From Caenorhabditis remanei (taxonomy: Eukaryota; Nematoda; Chromadorea; Rhabditida; Rhabditidae): DNA of 64,000 nt. The stretch spans positions 9,300,001-9,364,000 of the forward strand of contig NC_071332.1 of the NCBI RefSeq assembly GCF_010183535.1, given 5' to 3'. A program made the position numbers and the translations under genes. Below, in pieces: positions 10,607 through 23,712 of the stretch; position 1 is the first letter of the stretch, and each line of letters opens with the position of its first letter. The notes under the pieces are model-generated. The model saw nothing but the letters and a program-made list of their open reading frames with translations, had not been told where the DNA came from and did not search any database.

Positions 10607-12378
10607 TCACATGAACACTGTTATTGAATTTTCAATAGTCGACCGACACGTTGGACACTCTCGAAAATCGCTTGCATCGTAGCAATCGGAACATGTGATC
10701 AGATGACGACAAGGCATGAAAACAATGGATGGTTTCGTGGCCAGACAGATGCAACATTCTGCTACGAGCTTCTCCTGAAGACGTTGGAAATCACGGTTAC
10801 GAGAGCGTAGTTGCTCCTCGACTTCTTCTACGCGGCGTTCCATCACGAGCTTCGATTCCTGGACGTTGGCTTCCAACTGTGGGAAACTATCGAACTGGAA
10901 TAAAAATCTTAAGCTATCTAGAATCGGGAAAAAAGCAAGGAAAAATAATTGAATAGAAATCAGGGTTGGCCTACCAATTGTTTATACAGTGACTTTACGG
11001 CATTTATATTGGGAAGAAATTCAGTTGAAAGATCAACCAACTGGCTGTGTTTCTTGGTGAGTTCATCCAGCAGTACCAGGGGTTTCTGAAAAAAATATTT
11101 AGTTTTGACTCTGAATTTAAAGAGCATTGATCTGATATTCCATAATCCACATTCTGTCTATTCTAGAGAGAGACTAACCAACTGATAACTTTTCTCCTCC
11201 ATTCGTTTAGTCACATTTGTCTGTTCATCTAAAAGCGCACTCTTCCGTTCCAACTCCGTTTCGACGTCGGTCTTCTGCTTTTGAAGGTTCAAAATCTCCT
11301 CGTCTTTTCGCGCTTTTTCTTCAGAATATATCTTTTTACGATGCTCAGACAGCTCTTTTTGGTCATGAATCTCTTGTTGTTGGCGGTAGTTTTGGATAGT
11401 CTGAACTGTGTGTTTCTTACTTTTTTGTCTAGAGCTACTGTAAAGAATCTAACCATTTTATCCAGTTTATCTGCTGCCTCAATTTTCTCCTCCATCAATC
11501 GATTCATCTCTTCTCTACAATCCTTCAAATCCTGATCCGAGTCTTCAAGAGTTCTCTTCAAATCTTGAACCTCAGAAATCAGTTGTTCTTTCTCATTTTC
11601 CAAATGGTTTATTCTGTTCTGGAACAAGGAGTTGTTTAGAGGTTTCAGTTGAAAGAAGGTCACCTTGAGAATAGTGAACTGACTGTCGACCTCCTTTCGA
11701 TCTCGTTCTTTCTCCTTTTCAAGTGTTGCGAGAAGACGAACAATGTCATGGGAATCACGGGTACTTCTGAAGAACATGGGGATTATCAGTGGAAAGTGGA
11801 GAGCTCTAGAATAAAGATAATGGTGTCAACTGATTACTTTATTACTCATGAACACCTAGAAGTTCACATTCACGCTAGAGTGCGTTTGTCATCTGCAAAA
11901 ACATCGAGTTTTGCATAAAAACTCAGAGTCCGTACGAGATTCATGAGTCATATCAACGAAAACTAACTTCGGGGTCGATAGATGGAAAGATGAAGATCTT
12001 GCAACAGAAAGGCTTCTATGAGGTTTCGATGAACTACTGTGTGGATGTAGACTTGTTACAGAAGTAGACATTAAATCTCTGCAAGAAATAACAGTTCTGA
12101 TGTCTCCTTCCAGCTATAATTATTACCCTGGACCATAATGTTTACGGCTGGATCTCGAATCTCCTCTTCCAGAAACCTTATTCAAAATATCCAACATTAC
12201 ATCAAAATTCTCAAATCTTTCAAATTCTTTAGATCCATCTCTGGAGTTGATTTTCAATGCAGCAATGATGTCTTCTTGATTGTAACCCCACTCAGATGCC
12301 AGTTTAATTTGATCCTTTAACAATTTTAATTTTTTTAAAGAATGAGTGAAAACTTACATTCATTGAAAGTTCAGCCAT
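10607..12378 (-). CDS. UBA-like/coiled-coil/RING E3 ubiquitin ligase candidate, 402 aa
   Basis: Complement of eight exons: 10607..10894, 10975..11085, 11179..11400, 11454..11618, 11664..11766, 11968..12078, 12127..12314, 12358..12378. Residues about 8-55 resemble a UBA helix bundle (LASEWGYNQEDIIAALK). A Ser-rich linker follows, then about 200 residues of coiled coil (LENEKEQLISEV, KRTLEDSDQDLKD). The last 50 residues are a C3HC4 RING: CCIC, PCRH, TCSDC, CPTC. The order resembles E3s with an N-terminal ubiquitin-binding domain and C-terminal RING, which would ubiquitinate bound partners in the cytosol; partners unknown. The RING cysteines are complete. Confidence 0.85.
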
Positions 12379-13853
12379 TCCGGATAAAATTGATAATCCT
12401 AGGGAATTATTACCTCAAAAAAAGTGTGTTCATTCAACGTTTTTTATTGACTTGGAGATGGTTAAAAAAGGCAACTCGTAAGAGGGAAAAAGTCAATAGA
12501 AAAAATAAAATCTAAATCAAATACAGAAAAAGCTAGGAAATGCAAAAAAGTACAAAAATATAGAGGAACATATGTTATCAGGCGTGAAGTTGCACATCGA
12601 GCAAACAAACAATAAAAACTTGAAATGGAAGAATGGCAGAAGAAAAGTGAGCGGTACGCTGCTGGGCGCTTCAAATTTATGCGTCGAGGGTTTCGACTGC
12701 AATCCGATTACTGTTTAGTACGTCAAGTTTTTGTGAATCAAATATACAACAAGGTTCGACTGAATTCTGAAAAAAATGGAACAAAATGGGAAGGGAAAGT
12801 TAGAAGAGTTGGATAGTTTACTCGGAAGTCGGTATGAGAAGAGAGTGACGAATGGATTAAAATTTGTAAAATGAAGAAACAAATCAATGTATATGAAGTA
12901 CGGCAATTTCAATTCAGTATAACGATAAAATGTGAGGCTTCGAGTGTTTGCTTTTCCACTCTCCATTGTAGTGCTGCGAATTTCGTCTGAAAGTTTCACT
13001 GTTCCAAGTTTTGTAGATTCGAAGAGGTTCTTCTCGAGATTCGAAGAGGTTCTTCTCTGCTGATACCCGAGCTCAGAATTTTCAATTCGAGAGAAGTGAT
13101 TCTTCTTTCAGATTTCTAACATTCTTATTAAGATTTTTGCTTTTTTGGAGAGGTTTGGCGGATTTCGCTGTCTGATAATGGAATGTCCCATTCATAGAAA
13201 AATCCTAATTGTGCACGTGCAATTAAAGCGATTAGATAAGAACTGACCTTCAAATCATGTCATACTGTAAAAACTGTAATTGAAGCACATGTGCTTATAA
13301 TTTTCAAAGGGATAGGTTCCAGTTTTTCAAGCTGCATTTTGCAAGCCTGATGACAAAACAATTTTTACGCTTTAATTGTTTATGCTTTAATTTTTGCGCT
13401 TTAGTTACAGTATTTAAATCCCGTAACTTAATTATTTAATTTCAGCTTTAGCTTGGTAAATATACTGATTAATATTAGTTAGTAATAATATAAACTTGGA
13501 ATGATTTCCACACGGCGGAAAATATAACTTTTTTTTAAAATCAAGATTTGTCAGGCGAAATTTGTTTCTTTTGTTGTTTTCTTTGCAAACCTTGCTTTGA
13601 ACGATCGCGATATCGCTCTTCATTTCAATAAATAATTTTCCCTACAGTACTTTGCAGTTTGAATTCGATGCGCCTTTAAATATCGTATCGAGACCCGGCT
13701 TGCCGCGTGGCGCTCATTTTTGTCATTCTTTTTTTTTATCACCCGGTAAATATTCTTTGTTTTTTCCGCATTTCTTCAACCTTTTCCAATTTCCTTTCAA
13801 ATTCATCAATTTTTGTCTGTGGAACTACAAACTATTTATTATTAACGAAGTTA
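12379..13853. other. Long intergenic region between divergent genes
   Basis: Shared upstream region of the reverse-strand RING gene and the forward-strand lipid-binding gene. It contains a 22-bp tandem duplication (13015-13057). The segment near 13645-13720 (TTTAAATATC, GAGACCCGGC) looks like dispersed worm repeat sequence. No exons seen. Confidence 0.5.
13015..13057. repeat. Two tandem copies of a 21-bp unit
   Basis: AGATTCGAAGAGGTTCTTCTC occurs at 13015-13035 and again at 13037-13057, separated by one G. The unit is partly self-complementary (GAAGAG against CTTCTC). It lies upstream of the RING gene; no function can be assigned. Confidence 0.8.
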
Positions 13854-13987
13854 TGGGGTTATTCACCTCTGGAAAACGTTTTTTTCCTCAATTCATTTAC
13901 CGGAAAAACAATTTTTTCCGTTTTTAGCCGTTTTTTCCGGCAAATGAATCGAGGGAAATACGTTTCTTCCGGAGGTGAAGAACCCCA
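13854..13987. mobile_element. 134-bp MITE-like palindrome with TTA target duplication
   Basis: The left arm from 13854 (TGGGGTTATTCACCTCTGG) is matched by the reverse complement of the right arm ending at 13987 (TGGGGTTCTTCACCTCCGG). Similarity continues inwards for about 50 bp to ACCGGAAAAA against GCCGGAAAAA, so nearly the whole element folds as a hairpin. TTA flanks both ends (13851-13853 and 13988-13990). A three-base TWA duplication is typical of PIF/Harbinger elements; that assignment is inference. Confidence 0.72.
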
Positions 13988-14303
13988 TTAGGCTGTTTCC
14001 AGTTCTTTGAAACATTTACGGCTTTTGCTGATTTTTAGTGTATATCGAGCGCTCCTAAAAATCAGCTGTTTCCCTCTTCAAAGCGGTTATTTATCGTTTC
14101 ATTAACTCTGCCCATGCCGATCACTCCACTTTTTTAACATTTCTGCGCATTTCTCAGTTTTTTTCTTTCCCAGCTTCTATGTTCAATGAGCGAGTTGTAG
14201 CTAAGCTATAGTTCTAAGAAACTTTGCTTCTTCGCATGTGTTTTGCTCTTCCTCTTTTACTTTGTTCCTCTTTCCTCTTTTACTTTTTCCATTTTCAGAA
14301 GAC

Positions 14304-14825
14304 ATGCCAATTCAAACTGACATCGTTGGAAAGTGGAACTTCGTCTCGTCAGAGAACTTCGACGAGTACCTCAAGGAGGTTGGAGTGGGATATCTCGTTC
14401 GAACTGTGGCCACCAAGACCAAGCCGACTCTCGAGTTCGCCGTCAAAGGCGACGAATGGACCATGAATTCGAACTCCACTTTCAAAAATTACACCATCAC
14501 TTGGAAGCTTGGAAATGCTAAAGACGAGAAGACCGCTGATGGACGTGACGTGAGTTTCTTGCTAATCCACATATAAAAAACAAACAGTCGGTTCCACTTT
14601 AACCTCACGTTCATGTTTGTCCTCTATTCAAAAGCTTTTTCTATTGAAATCGTTTTTCAGGTTTCCAGCGTCTTCAACATTGAGGGAGACAAGCTCGTTC
14701 AAGTTGAGACCGGGAAAGGAGGAGGAAAAGACTCGAGAATCGAGAGATACATCGAGAACGGAAAGCTCGTCATCGTCTGCACCAGCAACGGAGTGAAGTG
14801 CACTCGTGTCTACGAGAAGGCGTAA
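14304..14825 (+). CDS. Intracellular fatty-acid-binding protein (lbp family), 136 aa
   Basis: Exons 14304..14549 and 14661..14825. The ATG lies 6 nt after a TTTTCAG acceptor. Length and sequence fit the 10-strand beta-barrel FABP family: [21 protein letters not shown] at residues about 9-29 is the diagnostic first strand and helix, and TRVYEKA is the typical C-terminus with the carboxylate-binding Arg. There is no signal peptide, so it belongs to the cytosolic worm LBPs (lbp-5 to lbp-9 type) rather than the secreted ones. It should bind long-chain fatty acids and carry them in the cytosol or nucleus. The exact orthologue cannot be fixed here. Confidence 0.9.
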
Positions 14826-15101
14826 AGTCGAGCATTAATGTTTTTAAAGTATATATTGTATTCTATTGCCCCCGGTAACAGTACCTACCCCATATTTTAT
14901 CAGCTCCTCTTTATAAAGTTTATTTAAAAGTTTAGCGAATTTACCAAACGACAAAGAATAGTTTCCAAAAAAGCCTCGAGAATCATATTAAAACATTTTT
15001 AAAAAAACAAAAGCTTATGCCACCAGAAATAACAATCTCAATTGAGAATGAACCGAATTACTATTAACAATATCAGCTATCATTTTTGCGGAAAATGCCG
15101 T

Positions 15102-16474
15102 TTAAAGTCCAGGAAATTCGACATCATCCAAGAAGAGTTCGTAGCATGTCGGGCATGTTCGTTTTTCTTGGAACCACCGACGAAGGCACTGAAAATTAAC
15201 GTTAATTTCCAATTAATTGTTCATTCCGAACTTACATGTGAATGAAAACGACGCCTGCAGTTAAAACACTTCATCGTATTATTCAGGTTCAACATTTCTT
15301 CCAAACAAATAAGACATTGTTTGTCTTCAATTTCTTCTGGTGCTCCTAGTGGCCTTGCTTCTTTCAATTGAACTGCAGTTGCACTGCGTGGAGCTGAGAC
15401 ATCTTGAACACTTTGGTTTCTTGGCAAACTGCCAGAGCTCGATTGTTGAGAACTAAAACGGCTTTCTTGTGGTACCTTGTCTGACTTGCTTACAACGACT
15501 GAAGGCACTTCCGAGGGATTTTTTGATTGAAATGGTGCATACTGAGGATAGGATCCACTCTGCATACTATTCTTAAGTTCTTGAATTGTCTTTTCCATCA
15601 ATTGATTTCCATCAGCGAGTCCAATTTTGACATCAACAAGTCTGAAAGCAATTCATTGAATTTAGATTTTTATTTCCAAACTACACTACCTCTTCGTTTC
15701 TTCTCTCTCGTTTTCGAGTTCCAACTCCAATTGTTTCAACTCTTCAATAGCATCTCTCTTGAGGAAAAGTCGTTCCAAATTGTTCTCTAGTGCACTAATC
15801 CGACTGTTTTCACTGAAAATAGATTAATTAAAACTGCAATATATAAAGGAGACTCACCTCTTTATTTCATTAGACAATTGAGTGCTTTTCCGGTTCCAAT
15901 TGAGTTCAAGATTCTCGGAATTATCTTTTTTCCTGAACAGAATCATTATGATTTTACTGAAAAGTAGCCGCTTTCTTACGCTGCCAATGTCTTTCTATTT
16001 TCAGCCTCCTTCTTCTCCATTTCTTGTATTTCCTTTTTCAATTGTATCATCTTTTTCAACTCGGTTTTTTGAGCGGCGCATCTTCTAGAAAGAAAACACT
16101 ATTTATGTTTAGTTTTGTTTAAAAGCATTTATGATTTCTTGAAAGAATGTATGTTTAACTCGCCTCTCTAGAACTTTTAGATGTTCATCTTTTGTCTTAA
16201 TCTGATCATCCAATCCCTCTTTGTCTTTCAGAAGCTCCTTCTCTTTCTTCTTAGCTTCTTCTAATCTCTTATCACTTTTCACTAGTTTCTTTTCCAACAT
16301 GACTGTCTTGTTCTGATTTTGTAACATTTCTTCATTCGCGTTATTCATCTTTTCAGTGTTATAGAAACAATCTTCACATCCAGCTACTTCCGGTGATGTT
16401 GAACTATCTTTTGTCTGTTTTTCTTCTGATTTCTGAGTGCGTTTGTCCTTTCGCGAAGCATTTTTCCTACTCAT
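15102..16474 (-). CDS. A': coiled-coil protein with C-terminal C4HC3 zinc finger, 368 aa
   Basis: Complement of 15102..15188, 15236..15641, 15690..15812, 15858..15932, 15980..16084, 16164..16474. It begins with a Lys/Ser-rich leader, a CEDC pair (residue about 32), a long coiled coil and a Ser/Gln-rich linker. It ends in a zinc finger, CLIC, KCFNC, RFHSH, then in the last exon CLRRW and CPTC. The same CxxC/coiled-coil/finger order forms the C-terminal part of genes B and C, but A' has no N-terminal module. Intron 1 starts with GC (AG/GCGAGT), the only donor giving the right phase. The start follows CTTTAG by 4 nt; about 210 bp separates it from the stop of gene A upstream, so an operon is plausible. 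Probable E3 ligase or PHD-like reader. Confidence 0.8.
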
Positions 16475-16684
16475 TTTCTAAAGCTTTTTATTCAATTGAT
16501 GTCAGTTTTGGAAGGGAAAGAATGTATAAACCTGAGGAAAGTATTAATACGGTGTGAACCGTAATGGCTATTTAAATACAGAACATGTTTTTCAAAAGTT
16601 CAAAAACAAGTGGAAATATTTTATTCAATAGCCAGAAGTAAGTAAGAATGCATTAATAATGTCTTCAGATCCAACTGTATTTTC

Positions 16685-19600
16685 TCAATCTGAAAGTGAG
16701 TTTCTTCCAAAAGTTCTGTCAGGATTATTCAAGTAGGTGTCCAAATTCGGTAGCTCAGGGAGTTCAGCCATAGAATCTTCATTGCCATTCTGAAATCTCG
16801 ATGATTATCTGCAGAGTTACAACGGGCCGAGCCGAAATCAGAATCTCTCCGCTCCCGAAAATTTACTCGTCAGAGTTTGAAGGGATTCTGTGCTCAATGG
16901 TAAGTTTCACGAAATTCTTGTTTTTAGTGAAATTTTAGATTATAGAACTTGGGGTTTTGAAAAAAATTAAGAAAAAATTGTTTTGAAAAAATTTTAGTGA
17001 AAATTAAATTCAAATTAAAATACAGGCCGGCCCGAAATTTGGCAGATATGATCTTTATAAGCTACAAAAGTTACCTGAATACTTGCAATATTCTGATTCA
17101 AGACGTTCATGTAAGCAGTGAAATCTGCTTGGAAGTCTTTCAATTTATTTGCAATATGATTCCTCTTTTCCTCGTCGTCAGTAGACAGCATCAGACTGAA
17201 ATAAGAAAACCAATGGCTTATTGAGGGTTAGAACTTACATATGAACAAAATTTTCTGTTTTTTTCAGAGAGTCTTCTTTCACCAGAGTTGCTTTTTTCTC
17301 TTCTAACAATTTCAACATATTTCTCATCATTGTGGAAAGATGAACCGGATGAGGTACTGACTGTTGTGGAACAGAAGAAGATGTGGATGGTTGATCATTC
17401 AAATTCAGTTTTGACGAGAATTCCAACTGTTCCAAGAGAGAATGGTAAATGATCTCTTTCTCGTGATTTGAATTTTCGAGATCTCTGTTCCTCTCACGAA
17501 GTCTGTAATCACGTTTAGAATTAAACATGAGTTGATAGTTTCTCTTACTGTTGATTTTCATGTTTTTTCCTGGCGATTTCAATTTTCACTTGCTGTTGTC
17601 GATGTAACACCTCTTCTAACTCAGTAGCTCCAAAAGCATTATTTCCTTCAACAAATTTCTCGATTTCTCGATTTAGATTTTTGGTTGCTTGTCTTTTGCT
17701 GGAATTATTATTGCATGAAATGATTATTTTACTGTTTTGATTAGCTACCTGTTGAGCTCTCTTTTCAGTTTAGTTTCTCGTTGTTGGAATTCAGAAGCTG
17801 ATTCTTTGGATTTGTTTTCTTGACTGTAAAAAGCGATCAACGTCTATATCAGGCTTCAATAAAACGCTTACATTTCTATTTGATTTTTCAATCTATTTAA
17901 GTTCTCGTGCCTTCTCTCCAGTTCTTTTTTCAATTTCTCAAGTTCTTGAAACTCCTTTTGTTGTGTATTCAACTGTCTGAAAGATTTTCTTATTTAAAAA
18001 ACAAAAAGAGAACAACTCACTTTTCAAAATTTTTAATGAGATTCTCTTTTCCAGATAGCTCAATTTTCTTTCTCTCCTGTTCTTGTTTCTCTTTTTCTGA
18101 TTTTTCTTTAATTTGGAGAATTTGATCCTCATTCGATATCACTCTCTCATCCAATATCTTGATATTGTTTCGTTCAAGATTCAATTTTTCATTTATTTTT
18201 TGAAGTTTTTCTTTATTTTCAATACACGGTTGACAATTGAAGTCAATTGGAGACGATGCTCGATCCGTTGATTCAATTATTCTCTTCGCTGGTACTTCCT
18301 TCTTGAGACTTTTCAATTCAGTCTTGGACTCCACAACTTCTTCAGTCTTTTCCACTTTCGGAACATTATTTTCATTATAATGTTCTTTCATCCCTTGTCT
18401 AGCTGCTTCTTGTCTTGCTATTCTTTTCGTGACTGCCGTTGAACGGATGTTATGCATCAGTCTGATTGATCTGTTCTCCATATCATAATAAGCTCTTCCC
18501 ATCGACTCTTTCTTCCGCTGGCGGATCAGTTTTTCTCGTTCATTTTTATTATGAATCAGCCACTCATGAGAATCTAGTTTATCTGGAAAAAAACTCGAAA
18601 ACTATAGAACTTTTAGTCCATTTTTAAGTTTTTATAATTTTTTCTCCCATTAGAGTGGGGTTAAATTATAAACACGGATGAAAGAACTCACCAATTTCAC
18701 ACGGCTCAGCAAACCAAAGCGTTTCAGCCCACGATAATTTCGACTTGTCAACACTCCAAAGGACATACTGAAAATATGGAAAAATAAGAACACTACTAGG
18801 AATCTATTTCTCACCGACAAATCCTTTTGATCTACCCAATCGAGAAATGGAAGTTTGAAATTCAGAGCTTCCCACATTCGATGTTTATGCTCTTTTATCT
18901 TTTCATCATCTCGGTGAAAAAATCTTCCACTGATTTCGAGTAGAATCAGGAATCGAGCTCTCCAGGCGGTGATGTAGGAGTTGTTAAGAATTTGATCAGC
19001 ATGGTCAGATTTTTCGTAATCGTGGCTATCGAATTTAAGTGCTTGGAAGTCCAGAATATACTCATACAAACTGATTGGTTGTTTGAAATGAGTAGAATAA
19101 TACTTGTCCATAATTCTCTTCTGAGTGGTTTGAAGTTTGAAAAAGCAGTGATTTTGCAAATTCTTGATCTGATCCGTTACAAAATCACTACGATAGTAAA
19201 CTCCCTGAATACATTTTTGGTATAGTTCAATTTTTTTAGATCGACATACTGTTTCATGTAAGTTGTTTGCTTCCATAAAAATAGCAATTTCGCACATGAG
19301 ACTAATTTTGCACTCACGTCCATGTTGAGGACACTCGATACTCATATCCAAATAGCAAATGACAGATTGAAAAAGTTGGAGAATAGTCTGGTTTGGATCC
19401 TGCACAAGATGAAACATTTTAGGACTTCGAATGGCCAACACAGATTCGCCCATGTCCAGTGGCATTTTGAACATTACTGAAACGGCGTATCCAATGTCTG
19501 GTACTATCTGAAATATATCATATAGGTATTATTACAATGGCCATTTCAACTTACAGTTATCAATCGCTTGTCAATATTGAAGTCTTCTAATACTTCTTTT

Positions 19601-22422
19601 AAATCATCCAAACTCATCGTTTCAAAAAACATTTTTTGTTTATCTGATTTCAGAATGTTGCTGTCTTCCCATTGTTCGCAGTACTTAGAAAACTTGTCTG
19701 AAAACGTTTGGCCTGTAGTTGATGAGTATTGGAAATGAAACGTACCGGTGTAACTTTCAATATCAATTTCTTGTTGTTGTAAGATAACTCTAACTATATC
19801 AAATACTTCATCCACAAACACACGCGAATTTTCTTCTTCTTTGAAAACAGTTGCAGAGAATGTTCGAAGATAAATTTTACGTTGTGGTCTAGACTCCATA
19901 CTCTCACGGAGATATTTATCGTACGAGTTGTTACATGTTGCAAGAGATTTCACGTCTTTCACATCGAGTAAATAGAAATCGGTTCCTGAAAAACTCTTTA
20001 TATCGAAATATCATCTTTTTCGCAGTTTACCATTTTCTATCTGCTCATCAATTTCATCGTTACAAGTTGAAACCAAATCGTAATTGCTCACAAGATTGAC
20101 TCCATTCGGCAGAACCATTTGTTGATCGAGCTGCAAATTTTATTCGAAAAAACCACCATGATTGAGAACTATAACTTACCGATGATCTGTGTGCTGGATT
20201 CTTGACTTTACGCGCCAGCAAACGTACATCTTTCAGCATAAAACGGTTCCATTTTGTGTTTTTATGTGTCTGACAATACTTGCAAGGAGTCCAAACTCGA
20301 TGACATGATTTGTGTTTATGGATGTAGACTGCCAACTGGAAAAATCAAAAGACTTACAAATATTATGCCGAACTAAACAAGAAAATCGGCTTCTCTTCGA
20401 AGAATCACTAACCTTTTCATACTTTTTCATGATACATATCAATTGACATTGTTCCACCGCATCGAACAAATCACAAGTTCTAAGAAATTCTCGTGTTTTT
20501 AAAGAGTCAATTCTTTTGTAAACCATTTCGGCATAGCCGCCAATGTCGGGAAACTCGAAATGAAGACCCAAATGAACAAGTTCATTCTTCAAGTTTTGTA
20601 CAGTAAAGCCATCTTTTTTTGCATTTCTGACATCTTTCTGCACTGATCTTTTGACTCTCGAAATGTAAGACTGGAATTTGTTTTTGATAGTTTCTACGGT
20701 CGACTGATTGAAGAAGTGTACTTCCTGAAAAAAACCGGCTATTGTATTTTTCATACAAATTAAAACTTACCGGAACATGGAAATACTCATCTAGGATTTC
20801 TGTGAAGATTCGATTCAGCATGATTCCTTCTTTCTTTTCGTTTTCAGTTCGTTGAAATAGTTTGTAACCAAGTATGAGTTCACGAAGAAGTTCAAACAAA
20901 ACATCACTTGCCAAAGTACAATGTTCTACATTGGTAAAACTGATAGGAACTGCTGCATGTTTGGCTCGAAGTACAGGAGTTTTGATGAACTGAAATTGTA
21001 AATAAGAGACATTCTTGCATTCAATTATGACATTCAACAATGGCATTTCATCTGGGAGACTATTAAAACTTTTTAAAACTTACTGTGAGACTCTCAATTT
21101 CTTTTCCAAGTTTTGATTTGAATGTTTTGAAATCGATTGTGAAGAAACCATTCACTTCCGGACGTCCGTCATAGTATGATATGTATCGGCTGCTTCCGAA
21201 TTTTTCGAGCATCTTTATACCACCAACTTTAAATACTTCCAGTACCAGTAAAAACTTATGCCCATAGTCTTCGAACAATCTCAATTTTCGGTTTAACTGG
21301 AAAATTTGTTTGAATGAAGCTTTCAATGTATGAACACACCTTTTCTTCAGAGGGTAAAAACCAGGAAGGACGTGCAGTGATCACTCTATTCAGACTTTCA
21401 AGTAATGCCTTTGCCAGTCTAAAACTCGTCTTCCAAACCTCTTGTTGATACTTTGTTGGTACTTCCTGATATATTCTGTCAACCAGAAGTCCAGTGTACT
21501 CGTTTTCGTAAGTATTGTTTTCGAACAAGTTTTTCCATTGATAAACAACTTCTTCGACGGTTCCTGCATCTACTTTTAAACAGTAGCCAGGGCTTTCATT
21601 CTGTAAATTTAGCTTATAATACTTTTCAGTTTCTCAAAATCATTACTCACATCACGTAATTCGTTGAAAAAATCAAGAAAGTCTTTCCCAAGGTTTTCGA
21701 GCAGCGATTCATCACACTTCACAAATTCGTTGCAATTTTGTATTTCTTTCCAATGCGTTTTCAATCCAAGAAAGAAAATGTATCCAACCAAATTTAAGCT
21801 CTGAAAAAAGAAACATGATAAGTTATTACTTTCATTCAATCTCACCTCGGAGTCAGATGTCTTCAATGGCAGATTTTGAATGAGTACGAACATGTCATGT
21901 TTGGACACATAGTGTTTACCGTCCGTCCCGCTATAGAGAATTGGTTTTGTCTGAAATAAAACAATTGACATTCATCTTATCTCAATTATGTTCATCGATT
22001 TATCAATAACAAGCAGCTTACATTCCAACATTCCAATGCATTCGTAGTGAACCTGCTTTGTGAATTTTGAAAATTTCGATAAATTTTCAGATTATGAGCA
22101 AGTTCTTCGGCACTACCATACATTCCTGGAATAGAGTTATCATTATTTCAATAAATCAGAGTATTCTCTTACTCAGACGATGATTCGATTTGTTGAACAG
22201 TTCTTGAAGCCGTTTCACAACTCTTTCATCATTACTATGCATTAGTGCCTGCTGTACTTCAATATAGTGGTCGCTCCAAAACTGAAAGTTTTAAAATTGA
22301 TGATTCTCAAAGCATTTTATAATTCTCACGTTTGATAGAATATAACTTTTTGCAATTACCATAAGAAAATTATCAGAAACGGGAGGATATTCTGATCGGA
22401 AGACATTCGGAAAATCAATCAT
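16685..22422 (-). CDS. A: giant protein of the RAKH/zinc-finger family, lacking the C-terminal finger, 1451 aa
   Basis: Complement of 22 exons from 22330..22422 to 16685..16789; upstream limits run 22422, 22281, 22125, 21950, 21800, 21600, 21296, 20989, 20724, 20335, 20130, 19985, 19697, 19507, 18767, 18582, 17976, 17823, 17698, 17502, 17195, 16789. All phases close. The start follows a TTTTCAG acceptor. Modules: an N-terminal unit with RMYGSAEELAHNLKIY; a conserved unit starting near residue 346 with RAKHAAVPI and later RDVRNAKKDGFT; a CHR-x5-C-x2-C motif near 533; a second unit to about 990 with EDFNIDKRLIT; a CQPC pair near 1117; coiled coils. It then ends in SLSD, exactly where B and C go on into a zinc finger. 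A polyadenylation signal follows near 16617. Function unknown. Confidence 0.82.
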
Positions 22423-23712
22423 TTTGCACAACCCTGAAAACACTTTAATAAATCGAACGTTGTTAGTAGTTTACAATACATATAAAATGAAGGTATTGAA
22501 GTCACAGGTAACACTAATATAATGCATGTGAAACAGAATAATTCGAATAACAAAAAAGAGAGAAAGTGTTCAATAAAATCAGTTTCTTGTAGATCACCAC
22601 CAAATATCTCGAAAGATGCTGTTGTTGCTGGGAAACTCAAACATCTGCGACAGTGAAATTCTATATTGAGTTCCGTTCCCAAGGTCTTCTTGGTTTTTTT
22701 TACTTTCTAAAATTTGAAAAATTCGAGAAATTATCTTACTTAAAGTTTGTATAAACCTAACATTCCTTAAACATTTGATATCAACTCAATATTCCAATTA
22801 AGACAATTTCAAGTAAGAAAGAAACGAATCCCACAGCAGAAACATTTGAATTCTCTGTCTTCGAAAAACCGCGTGTTCTTTCGTTCTCTGTTCTCTCCTG
22901 TTATCACGCTCTCACTCTTTTCAATACTTCTCTGTACTCTCTGTTCATCTTTAACGTTTTACTCTTACCCTGAATGATGGTTCAAGACTATCGAAAAGTT
23001 TCTAGAAGGAGTGGAATTGGTTCGAATGGACTAAAGTTATGAATCTTGAAAGAGGGGTCCAAGGAAGACATTTGTTACTACTTTCTTCAAGAAGAACAGT
23101 GGCCCAATGCGAACGAGAAATCTATAATCTCTCTGTTTCTTTTGTGTAATGTAAACATCATCAGTGTGTCAACGTCTTCATCTCATAAATAATACCCACA
23201 ACTACCGTACTGCCTATTGTCTCTCTTTCCCCACTGCCTATTGAAATACGGGAGATTCACCAAATCAATTTATTATTTTCAAAAGATCTTCATGATTTCA
23301 ATTAGATTTTGAAGTCTTGCTTTTAAGAAAATTTCAACCTTACAATCATCTTTCAACTATCTGGTCTTTAAAAAATATCAATTCATGATTCAATTGGTTA
23401 GTTTTCAAAATATTAAACTTACACAAATTGAAAAAAAAAAGAAAAAGAAAAAAAAGCAATGATTATTGAAAACCGTTCAAAAGTATCTCTCAATCGTGAT
23501 TGAATTCTCGATGTGATGCAATAAACAAATAGAAAATAGGGACGATCGAAACATATGTCACACCAGACACCGACACATTCGATGCCCTCTTCTTTCTTTC
23601 TTTTGTTCTTTTTCATTCTTTCAAATTTCGCGCCTTTTCTCAACCTTTTGGATTTGGAAGTTTTTCACTTGTTTCAGAAGTCTTCTATTAAAAAAACCAA
23701 ATTTTTCAGTGA
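22423..23712. promoter_or_regulatory. 1.3-kb divergent intergenic region between paralogues A and B
   Basis: The two paralogues are transcribed away from each other, so this segment holds both promoters. It has CT-rich tracts (22890-22960), an A-rich run near 23430-23450 and AT-rich stretches. A forward-strand open frame at 23555-23794 overlaps exon 1 of B out of frame. No motif strong enough to name. Confidence 0.5.

Noticed and set aside
19746..19962. Reading gene A through 19698-19745 as coding
   Set aside because: The 48-bp segment has good GT/TTTTCAG ends, and the matching position in C (30656-30743) is a clear intron.
22022..22125. Suspected 1-bp frameshift in gene A near 22081
   Set aside because: On re-reading the sequence the frame is continuous (NLKIYRNFQ), and the exon length closes in phase with both neighbours.
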